Shown here piece by piece: positions 20,682 to 27,906 of a stretch of 27,906 nt of DNA. The position numbers and the translations under genes were made by a program. This DNA comes from Cudoniella acicularis (lineage: Eukaryota > Ascomycota > Leotiomycetes > Helotiales > Helotiaceae): NCBI GenBank assembly GCA_013054445.1, contig JAAMPI010000700.1, forward strand, positions 1 through 27,906, written 5' to 3'. The first letter of the stretch is position 1, and each line of letters opens with the position of its first letter. The notes beneath the pieces were generated by a model. The model did not search any database. It worked only from the letters and a program-made list of their open reading frames with translations, and was not told where the DNA came from.

Positions 20682-21969
20682 TTCAACGTTATATAGATCG
20701 TCTTCGGGCTAGTTACTGAGCAGGACATCGATGGGGTCGCTATCGACGTCCCCTGTTGCCATCCTATACATATAGGGCCACTCCCCTCTGTAGTAATTAA
20801 GTTCTTTATCTATTATAAACAACAAAATACAAAGCTGTTTCAGAGATTGTTTTAGAATCTGCGGTCTTAGGGCAAACCTCCTAATACTGAGAGTTTACAG
20901 AATCACCTCATTCATTCAACTTTGTTCATCTCTCCTGAATCTTCTTCCTCGCGAGTCATAGCCTTAGAATAAACATGTTTGAAACTCAAACCAATATCCT
21001 TCCCGGATTTGTTTAATTTTCAACTTGCAATATTTCGGAGACTTTAGTTTTTGATATTATAACGCGATTTTTACATCTTGTCGCTAGGTGTTTAATTAGT
21101 TATTACTTTGAAGTTGGCTCGCGCAAAGGGATTCTCGCTCGCGCTCCGCCATGTGCAACCACGCTCATGTTGCGTACTCGTGAGTCCAAGTATCTTATCA
21201 ACTTAAGCGATCGATTTGCAGTTAGTGCCACATGCGACTGGAACTCTATATTTACGCGAGAGCTGCCCACTCTTTATTTCTCTTTTTTTCCCCTTAGCTT
21301 AATATCTTTCGTTAAATAGGGAATATTACGGTTTTATAACCTATACCTTGGACTGTCGGTATTCTTATAGACCATACCTTGTATGTGCCGTCAAAGCTAT
21401 TGTATGGAGGAGCACCAAAAGTTCGCTGATTCTGCCGAGAGAGATGGAAACGGGCATCGTGTATTCTTATATCCGGAAGCATGAAAAAGGTGAACGGTGG
21501 AGTATGGGTAAATTCGAAATTGTTAGGGTATGAGCGTAGAGTGCATAATATGCCATGGTAACGTTGGTTGCCAGTAAAAGTCAATTTCCCTCATTTGATA
21601 TATATGATTATATTTGGAAAAATATAATTATATTTATAAGGAATATAAAAGATGATGTGACAGGAATCGACAACTTAATTCATACTGGATAAGGTATAAT
21701 TTAATATTGTGATATACCCGTAATTTCTGGGACCTCTTTATTTTAGAAATTCTGCGTGTGAGATTCTGTGGAGGGGCTACTGTAGACACCTGGACTCGAA
21801 TAAGGGGGTTCTTGAGATATCCCGGAGCGAAGGGAGAGTTAGTGTATGAATTTCTATACGTTAAGAGGCAGATGGAAATTACAGAAACCTTACCTTAAAC
21901 AAGCCGCCTCTTCTGCTCGAAGGTTACAGCAACTTGTCAACCCAAGAGTAAGTAAAATTAAAAGTCCAT
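20682..21969. other. AT-rich stretch without a supported gene
   Basis: Short open frames on both strands at 21312-21584 are antisense to each other and featureless. The block at 21590-21720 is very AT-rich (ATATATGATTATATTTGG-like words). A more GC-rich segment at 21765-21835 (CTGTAGACACCTGGACTCG) has the look of a transposon end, but nothing in the window confirms it. No RNA gene is seen. Confidence 0.4.
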
Positions 21970-22641
21970 TAAGTCACATGGATTTCGAGGTGTTGTCTTT
22001 AAACTTATCTTTATTAAACTCGAATTAGATATAGGCCTAGAGGAGGAACATAGTAAGCTTGTCCCTAGCTCCGGAGAATTTCTCGGGCGGGGCGATCTTC
22101 AAGGTTTCATTAGCTTCGACCTTGAGTTCCTGACTAATATCTACTATACTAACGTCGTCGTTTATCGCATGGCCCTTCCCCTTAAGTTCCCGGGCAAGTC
22201 CCTTAACGATCTCCTTAGAGACGGCATAAGCTGCCTCCTGGAGGAAATAGGCGCTCTTTTCGGCCTAGGTCTCAGTCCTAGTTCCTCGAAGCCGGATAGA
22301 ACACGGGTGTTACGTGAGAGATCAGACATAGTGGTTTGATTTGTTATTACTTCAAGACAAGAAGGTGCTTAAAGTATAACGTTCTGTTGTCACGTAGTAT
22401 TATACGATATTACGTGAGTCGTTGGTTTAGTTGTCAGTTGAAGTGTTAAGTAAATCAGGGTAGAAAGTTATCTTGCTAAGACTGTATAAGTTGAGCACGC
22501 TGCTCTACAAAGGAAAACTATACGGCTATATAGGTGGTGGTTGCTAGGTTCACGAGTTTACTATTTCGGTCCCCTGGGTCCTGAACTAGCGAACTGGTGA
22601 ACTCTGGTCATGTGACCTGCACATGATCTGGGGTCGTGACA
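21970..22641 (-). mobile_element. LTR-retrotransposon fragment, copy 2 (LTR, leader and gag N-terminus)
   Basis: On the minus strand the element starts at 22641 with TGTCACGACCCC, the kind of TG-start common in fungal gypsy LTRs. A leader and a gag-like ATG at 22329 (MSDLSRNTRV) follow. After a frame change, gag reads EAAYAVSKEIVKGLARELKG and then IAPPEKFSGARDKLTMFLL, typical of the gag N-terminus of Ty3/gypsy elements. TAG (22039-22037) and TAA (22027-22025) then interrupt AYI and FEFNKDKFKD, where Gln is expected at both. Homology fades near 21970. No pol, integrase or second LTR is present, so this is a 5' fragment. It is less mutated than copy 1. No primer-binding site is obvious between the LTR and gag. 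Confidence 0.7.
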
Positions 22642-24264
22642 CCCACCTCTTCGGTGACCTCGATCTGCGACCCTTTTGGATGCTTGCAGTATATTAGCCA
22701 TTAAAATAGAAGTCACAAGCATTAACTGGCACTGTGGCCGTCATTACCCTAGTCACCTAGAATTTATCTACACTTCCTCCGTAGCGTGATAGGTGTACTA
22801 CTATTAATATATAATATAAACTATTAGCATTTAAGAAAACTTTAGCCTAATATAACCGTATTATATAGTTAGATTTATCTACTACCCTATTGTTATTCTA
22901 TGATTAAAATTGTTTCTTTAATAATTTAATACACTCTAGAGAACTGAATTCTTACTAATTCAAGCAAGAAGTTATTTGATTTAAATCTTGATAGGAGAAA
23001 GGTGAGCAATATGGAAAATTCAATATATCTGCTTTGGATCTCCTGGAACAGCATTTCGGAACTTTATGTTGCACTTTTTCAGCCTAAGTAAGTCAGGACT
23101 CATAGTGCGTAGGGTTTGGACTGGCGGCTTCAAAGGCTATGTAGAGACGATGAGCAGAACAAAAAAGAATACACTGTAGATATAAAACTTGCATCAGGCG
23201 TTACTCGATGTCGTTTCGAGAAAGCATAAATCAGGCAACCATCTAGAATCGGTGCCAACAGCTTGCAGAAACAGAGTCGGCTTGTTTCCAAACATGTCCA
23301 AGCTCAGGGCCGCCTATGACCACTTCGACCCGCTCATCTAGCCCGGCCCGGAATGAAGCAACCCCTGGCCTTTTAATTCTTTGCTGCCTAAAATTTGATG
23401 GTAAATTTGAGCCTTGAGGGCTTATTTTATAACCACAAGATCTTTTTATTTAGTGTGGTTGTACAGCAGCAAGGCTGGTCGAAGCTGCATAGAAACAACG
23501 CCCAGCTTCAGTGATCTCCAATACCCATAAATGACAGATGTGGAAGCGAAATTCGGGAATTTGCCGGTCGCTTAAAATTGACTACCAAACTTGTTTCAAC
23601 GTCTACACCATTTTCTGTGAAAGAATTCGGGGTGTTGTCAGAGGCTAGCTTTCGCCCGAGGATCCAATTCACTCCTACGAGGATGAGGCGCGCTCCCTCG
23701 AGGAGCTGTAGGCTTACTGTCTGAATCATGTACCATGGATCCGAAATTTATTTCGATGTCAAAATGTCACTGGCGCTTTCAAAATCTCCGGGGAACCGCA
23801 TGTGGCAGCTCACATGAACCCCCCCTCCCCCCCCTCCTTTTTGGGAAGTTTTTTGCTTTGCATTTTAACAATTTATAAAATATGAAAGGTTGATGAATAG
23901 AGTTTATTTCATTCGGACAAGCACGTCAGCCTTCGGTGAGAAGATTTGGAGAAGCCGACTCCGCCTCATTCTCGCTTCCAATGCCCTTAATGTAATGGAG
24001 GGGCTCAGGGTTCAGGCCGCCCGCATATGCATACTACGCAGAAAATGCCGCGAGAAATGCACCTGGGCAGCAACGCAGCTGCTTGTTCAACTTGCGCGGC
24101 GGTATCTAACGGCATAGACGTGCCTTCAAGAATGGTAAGCCACGTTATGTTATGATATTATGGATGTGAAACTGCCATCAACAAAGATAAAAGCTGCAAT
24201 TCATCTGGCTGTACATTTTCTACGATAGGATCACATTCAATCCAGACGACTGTTACTCGGAATC
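22642..24264. other. Gene-poor stretch between the retroelement and the NLR/SesA cluster
   Basis: The first 350 bp are very AT-rich (ATTAATATATAATATAAACT-like words), similar in style to 11055-11155. Open frames at 23508-23729 (minus) and 23890-24117 (plus) have no recognisable features. A C7-T-C8-T-CC tract lies at 23819-23837, giving a G-rich minus strand. The last 150 bp should be the promoter of the first SesA-type gene. Confidence 0.4.
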
Positions 24265-24879
24265 ATGTCAGGAATCGAAGTCATCGGATTAATTTCAGCC
24301 ATTATCGGCATCATCGACGGAGCTTCCAAGCTCTACAAAGCCATCGAAAACACTTCTCATCTTCCGCCTGCATTTCGCGAAGTCGCCCAGAGACTCCCCC
24401 TTGTGAAAGACATACTCCAAACAACTGAGACCCGTCTACAGAAATACCCCGCCGACACATCAACATACACAGCCATCCAACCTACAGCCGAGAGCTGCAA
24501 GGATGGCGCCGAGAGACTCAGAACAATACTAGAAGATTTGGCAGCGCAACCTAACGCTTCGCGCGTGGAGCGGTATCGCCTTGCAATAAGGAGGCTCGGG
24601 AAGGAAAGTAAGGTGGAAGAATTGATGAAGAGGATGTTGGAGGATGTGCAGTTGCTGGCTGCGAATCAGGCCGTGAAGGCTGTGGGAGAAGAGAAGATTG
24701 AGGAGCTGATTGCGGCTGTGAAGGACTTGGAAAGGGTGCCGCCTTCGGTGCCTGATGGACCCAGATTCACTCATAATGGGATAGGTGATCAGTTTAATAA
24801 TACGAGTAGAGGGACGCAGAACATTAATACGGGGGAAGGACAGCAGTATGTCGCGGGCTCGATGAATTTTTCGAAATAG
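24265..24879 (+). CDS. sesA: SesA-type effector with C-terminal sigma-like amyloid motif (SesA-1), 204 aa
   Basis: A single intact exon. Residues 1-25 contain a hydrophobic helix (VIGLISAIIGIIDGA) of the kind that starts SesA/NACHT N-terminal domains (PF17107 family), followed by the family pattern YKAIENTSHLPPAFREVAQR and LPLVKDILQ. The middle is helical and charged (EELMKRMLEDVQLLAANQAV). Residues 167-202 are a Gly/Asn/Gln-rich motif with paired Gly and Asn (NGIGDQFNNTSRG, then INTGEGQQY, ending SMNF), which resembles the sigma amyloid motif of fungal NLR/effector pairs. In that paradigm the C-terminal motif is templated by the same motif on an NLR, and the N-terminal domain becomes active in cell death. 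The same motif occurs in the two genes to the right. The gene is convergent with SesA-2. Cell-death activity is inferred from the family, not seen in the sequence. Confidence 0.87.
   Translation: MSGIEVIGLISAIIGIIDGASKLYKAIENTSHLPPAFREVAQRLPLVKDILQTTETRLQKYPADTSTYTAIQPTAESCKDGAERLRTILEDLAAQPNASRVERYRLAIRRLGKESKVEELMKRMLEDVQLLAANQAVKAVGEEKIEELIAAVKDLERVPPSVPDGPRFTHNGIGDQFNNTSRGTQNINTGEGQQYVAGSMNFSK
24763..24870 (+). other. Sigma-like amyloid motif of SesA-1 (residues 167-202)
   Basis: A 36-residue segment that aligns without gaps to 25265-25372 (minus) and 26718-26825. Shared positions, counting from 1: G6, G8, F11, N12, N13, G17, T23, G24, G26, M34, F36. It contains two pseudo-repeats, each starting GxG, as in HET-s-like amyloid folds. 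Confidence 0.8.
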
Positions 24880-25252
24880 CGGCCAAAGTTGGTGTTTCGC
24901 TGGAACTAGATACCAGATTTCTTATAAATTAAACATTGATTCCCGACTTTTTCAAAATCCTATTTCAGCGCCCCCAGTTCAAATATATTATCTAGGCTAG
25001 GCGAGAGAAAAGGGGGAAGGCTGATTTTGGTTGAGGATCAGAGCGGATTGAGTTAACGTTTTTACACCTATTACCTCGATTTTCGATTATGAGGGGAGCG
25101 CAATTTGAACAAGGAGCTACAAAAAGGTAGAGAAGCAGTGCTAGATAGCAAAGGCAGGTGATTTAATCCCAATACACTTTCAAACCCCTTCCTTCTTCAC
25201 TGCATCTTCAACCCACAGCTTGTCAACCACTGCCCGTCAACTCCCCTTCCCT
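24880..25252. other. Convergent intergenic region between SesA-1 and SesA-2
   Basis: Both flanking genes end here, so this 373-bp stretch should hold two 3' UTRs. It is AT-rich at first (24900-24990) and shows no gene, repeat or RNA. CACGTG occurs at its very end (25254-25259), overlapping the SesA-2 stop codon. Confidence 0.4.
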
Positions 25253-25870
25253 TCACGTGTTCCTAAAAGTCATATTAGTAGCATTATGCTGCGACCCCTT
25301 CCCCGTATTAACATGCTGATTCCCACTCCCTGGATTATTAAACATATTCCCCGTCCCCGAAAACACATACCCCGCGCCCTTCCCTTCCTCCTTCCCCTCA
25401 CTCCCCGACCCTTTAACCTCCTCCATCACTTCTCCCAACGTACTAGCCTGCTCATCCGACGCAGCTATCAGATCTTTCGTCACAAGCCGATTGATTCCCT
25501 CCAACAACTTTAGCAAAATATCCTCGACGCGGTCTTTGGATCGTTTGCGGACCACTTCTTGATACCGCTGTGCGGGAGTGGTTTCTGACGGCGGTGCGAT
25601 GACTTTGAAGATCCCATTGAGGTGTAGGGCTTCTTTTTTGCTGTTCTTGAGATCGGCTAGGAGCTCTTCGTCTTCGATGTCTAGGGTGCCAGTTTGCAGT
25701 TGGTCTTGTCCGACTTGGAGAATTTCCTGGACAAGACACACGCATTTTTCCACCTCCTTGAAGACTGGAGGCAAGTCTTCGGTGTTGGCGATGTTGTTGC
25801 ATAGTTCCGTTGTGCTCTTGAGAGAGTTCTGAGTGTCGGAGAGAAGGGTTTCGACTTTTTGGCCGGACAT
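25253..25870 (-). CDS. SesA-like protein with C-terminal sigma-like motif but polar N-terminus (SesA-2), 205 aa
   Basis: A single intact exon. It aligns with SesA-1 from the first residues without gaps: MSG at the start, then DLPPVFKEVEK against HLPPAFREVAQ at the same positions, LVQEILQ against LVKDILQ, and RYQEVVRKRSKDRVEDILLK against RYRLAIRRLGKESKVEELMK. The C-terminal motif sits at residues 167-202, exactly as in SesA-1 (SGTGNMFNNPGSG, then VNTGKGSQH, ending NMTF). The difference is the N-terminus: where SesA-1 has a hydrophobic helix, SesA-2 has KVETLLSDTQNSLKSTTEL, which is polar and cannot form a membrane segment. It may therefore be a non-killing partner, regulator or decoy; that is inference. 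It is transcribed away from the NLR gene across an 820-bp shared upstream region. Confidence 0.82.
   Translation of the reverse strand: MSGQKVETLLSDTQNSLKSTTELCNNIANTEDLPPVFKEVEKCVCLVQEILQVGQDQLQTGTLDIEDEELLADLKNSKKEALHLNGIFKVIAPPSETTPAQRYQEVVRKRSKDRVEDILLKLLEGINRLVTKDLIAASDEQASTLGEVMEEVKGSGSEGKEEGKGAGYVFSGTGNMFNNPGSGNQHVNTGKGSQHNATNMTFRNT
25265..25372 (-). other. Sigma-like amyloid motif of SesA-2 (residues 167-202)
   Basis: The same 36-residue motif as in SesA-1 and the NLR, with all the invariant Gly, Phe and Asn positions kept. It keeps Gln/Asn at several further positions (GNQHVNTGKGSQHN), so it is a good candidate to co-assemble with the SesA-1 copy. Confidence 0.78.
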
Positions 25871-26690
25871 CTTGGGTTGTTTGAAAAGATTATGGAGTCA
25901 AGTGGAGGATACTGGCTTGCTAGTTGGAAGAGACAGGCAGTGGCAGATGATGAGAATGAGGAACAGGCAGTATTTGTCACCAACAGCCTCATCTCCTCAA
26001 CACCGATATATATCGCATCTTGACAGCCTTGCCAAAATCAACTCAAAGTTTCAGGTGGGGGCCATGTGCAGTAAGCAGCCACCGAGCCACCACCAAAGCA
26101 ATAAATACCCTCGTACTCTTTACAGTATATTGCAGCAATTTATTAGTATTTTTATTGAAGACGCGTCATTGGCAACCAGGACCCTTCACTTATAGAGGGT
26201 TATCTGCAGGTGCTGGGGTATCTCACCAGTGAGAAGGTATAACTCTCACTTGCTGCAGTTTGCTATCTAAGGTGTGGTGGTACGAAAGCGCCCGGACCAG
26301 GCTCCCTTGAATATCACTTCGTGCCCCACTTCCCGCTCGCGTCGTTACACAAGGTGACTGAGCTCAGCTTCTGCAACACCCTAGGATCTCTATGTATATT
26401 GCTCCATTATTGGAGTTCGCTTGATTATCTTGGAGGGGTCGGCAGGACCCATGGGCCAGGCAGCCGGCTTCGAATGCGGCTTGGGCTCCTCGGTCTAGCC
26501 GGTCATGATCAGGGACTTCGGCGAAGTGAGTGCTGCTGCTGCTGCAATGTGCAGAAAACACGAAACCCCGCGATCCAGTCCAGACTCCAGGGGGCATCCG
26601 AACCGGCATTTTCGCAACAACAATTGCAAATTGTGAATATTTTGTGAATTTTCCCCAAGTGTTTATTCACCTCAAGAAATTCAGAGCACC
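25871..26690. promoter_or_regulatory. Shared upstream region of SesA-2 and the NLR gene
   Basis: This 820-bp stretch separates two divergently transcribed genes of one putative system and may coordinate them. A 12-bp palindrome, CGATATATATCG (26004-26015), lies about 135 bp upstream of the SesA-2 start and could supply a TATA-like element. Short open frames on both strands here are featureless. Joint regulation is inferred from the layout only. Confidence 0.4.
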
Positions 26691-27906
26691 ATGGGATACC
26701 CACGAGAACCCCCCATGAAATTCGAGTATTCAGGAGTAGGGGATCAATTCAACAACTCCAGCGATGGCATGCTCAACGTCTCCACGGGGAGCGGCACAAC
26801 CTTCAATGCAAAAAACATGAGTTTTGGCAGTGAGTCTTCCTCTTATCACACTTTCCTTCCCATTTCCAGATCGCAGAAGGATCTTCTTAATTTCTCAGAA
26901 ATTTTCCGCTGATTATCAATTAGGTTCTAGCTCCTCCATCTCCACCATCGACCGCGCGCTCTCCCTCCTCCACCACACAAACCCCAAAGCAGACAAAGCA
27001 GCCATCGAGCACGAAAAAGGTCCTCATCTGCCCATTTGCAGCAACTGGATCTTCTCGCACCCTACCTTCGTCGCCTGGCGCGATGAACCTCACAGCCAGC
27101 TACTGTGGATAAAAGGCAATTCTGGGACGGGGAAGACGATGTTGCTTGTTGGTGTTGTTAATAAGCTCTTGCCTGGTGTTTCTAATGGTCAGAAGAAGCA
27201 TGGAGATAAAAAGGAGGTTGAGGGAGGGGATGAAGGAGAGGGGGATATAGGAGCGTACTTCTTCTGCCAGCGCAACGGCACCAACGACTCGAAACTCCCA
27301 CACGCAACCACCGTCCTCAAGGGGCTCATCTACCTCCTCGTCCTACAAAAAGACTCCCTAAAAGACCGTCTCGACAACCTTTCTATCCTCGAATCCTCTG
27401 ACCAAGATTCCAACTCCGTCTTCATCCTCTCAGAAATCTTAATAAATATGCTCCTCGACTTGGAAAAGTCAAGAGTTTATTTTATCGTTGACGCTATCGG
27501 TGCGATTGAAGAGGGATTAGAGCAGCTTTTAGCGCAGATAAATTATATCTCCGAGACGTGCAACAATATTCGCTGGCTCGTGAGTAGCCATGATAGCAGT
27601 CTGTTGAGAAAATACCTTGGTTCCGAGGGCAGTACAGGCAGCGCAGAGCGAAATATCCTGCATCTCGAACTAACACCCGAAACCATCTCCTCAGCAGTAG
27701 ATTCCTACATCACCTCCAAACTCACCTCGAGCTTTTTCCCCTGGCTAAAGCACAACTCCTCGCTGCAAGAAGAGCTTCAGCGAAAAATCAGCGAAAAAGC
27801 TCCCCCAAACTTCCTCTACACCTCCCTCTTACTCTCCGAACTCACCTTCGAAGACGCCACTACCGCCCTCTCTACCCTCCTCACCATCCCCTCCAACCTC
27901 TCAACC
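26691..27906 (+). CDS. NACHT-domain NLR with N-terminal sigma-like amyloid motif (3' end cut by window edge)
   Basis: Exon 1 is 26691-26829 and exon 2 runs from 26924 to the window end. The 94-nt intron has donor GTGAGT, a GCTGATT branch site and acceptor ATTAG, and the frames join in phase 1; 374 residues are visible. Residues 10-45 are the amyloid-like motif. Residues 47-105 (IDRALSLLHHTNPKADKAAI, then WIFSHPTFVAWRDEPHSQ) are the usual lead-in to fungal NACHT domains. LLWIKGNSGTGKTML contains Walker A at 111-118 (K117, T118). YFFCQ and TTVLKGLIYLLV follow, both typical. The Walker B region reads YFIVDAIGAIEEG (D236), without the usual second Asp/Glu, and the sensor-1 region reads RWLVSSHD, with His269 where Arg is common. 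Repeats that would sense a ligand (WD, ankyrin or TPR) lie beyond the edge. Fungal NLRs of this kind switch on paired effectors; SesA-1 and SesA-2 are the obvious partners. Confidence 0.87.
26718..26825 (+). other. Sigma-like amyloid motif of the NLR (residues 10-45)
   Basis: 36 residues, gap-free alignment with the two SesA copies (YSGVGDQFNNSSDG, then VSTGSGTTF, ending NMSF). The first pseudo-repeat is very close to SesA-1 (GDQFNN in both). The second has lost Gln at the positions where SesA-1 has QQ. The motif ends one residue before the intron, so exon 1 encodes the motif and almost nothing else. Confidence 0.8.

Noticed and set aside
25452..25992. Frames on both strands overlapping SesA-2 (116, 103 and 84 codons)
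   Set aside because: These are alternative-frame shadows of the SesA-2 coding sequence, which aligns to SesA-1 along its length.
1..27906. tRNA, rRNA genes and CRISPR arrays
   Set aside because: I looked for tRNA T-arm consensus on both strands and for regularly spaced direct repeats and found none. CRISPR is not expected in a fungal genome.

Overview
This window looks like chromosomal DNA from a filamentous ascomycete (Pezizomycotina). A leotiomycete is plausible from the gene families, but that is a guess. The genes have short introns of 45-94 nt with GT..AG ends and CTAAY-type branch points. Typical fungal expanded families are present: 2EXR, BTB, F-box/ankyrin, DUF7025-type AAA ATPase, SesA and NACHT. 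Retroelement fragments look degraded by C-to-T and G-to-A change, as RIP (repeat-induced point mutation) would leave.

Layout. (1) 1-5297 is an intact housekeeping block, all on the minus strand: the start of a 3-hydroxyacyl-CoA dehydrogenase-like gene (runs off the left edge), a two-exon PHD-finger gene, and a five-exon mitochondrial CoA-transferase of the SUGCT type that needs one GC-AG intron. (2) 6402-10578 holds two tandem paralogous 2EXR/F-box-like genes, both broken by nonsense codons and frameshifts. (3) 10579-13361 is a low-complexity and AT-rich island with a G-quadruplex tract, a retroelement fragment and a broken BTB/POZ gene. (4) 15320-20681 holds a broken two-helix membrane/coiled-coil gene, an apparently intact F-box plus ankyrin gene (minus strand), a broken DUF7025/AAA ATPase gene with several premature stops, and a small possible membrane protein. 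(5) 20682-24264 is mostly gene-free, with a second copy of the same LTR/gag fragment. (6) 24265-27906 is the most interesting part: two SesA-type effector genes and a NACHT NLR gene that share a 36-residue glycine/asparagine-rich amyloid-like motif of the sigma type. The motif lies at the C-terminus of each effector and at the N-terminus of the NLR.

How they work together. The left block is basic metabolism and chromatin biology with no visible operon-like logic. The right block fits the HET-s/NLR paradigm of fungal programmed cell death: the NLR senses a ligand, its N-terminal motif nucleates an amyloid fold, and the fold is copied onto the same motif in the effectors. The two effectors are the same length, align without gaps and carry the motif at identical residue positions (167-202). 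Only one keeps a hydrophobic N-terminal helix. The NACHT domain has a good Walker A but altered Walker B and sensor positions. The middle of the window is a graveyard in which nearly all nonsense codons are TAA or TAG, consistent with RIP-like mutation.
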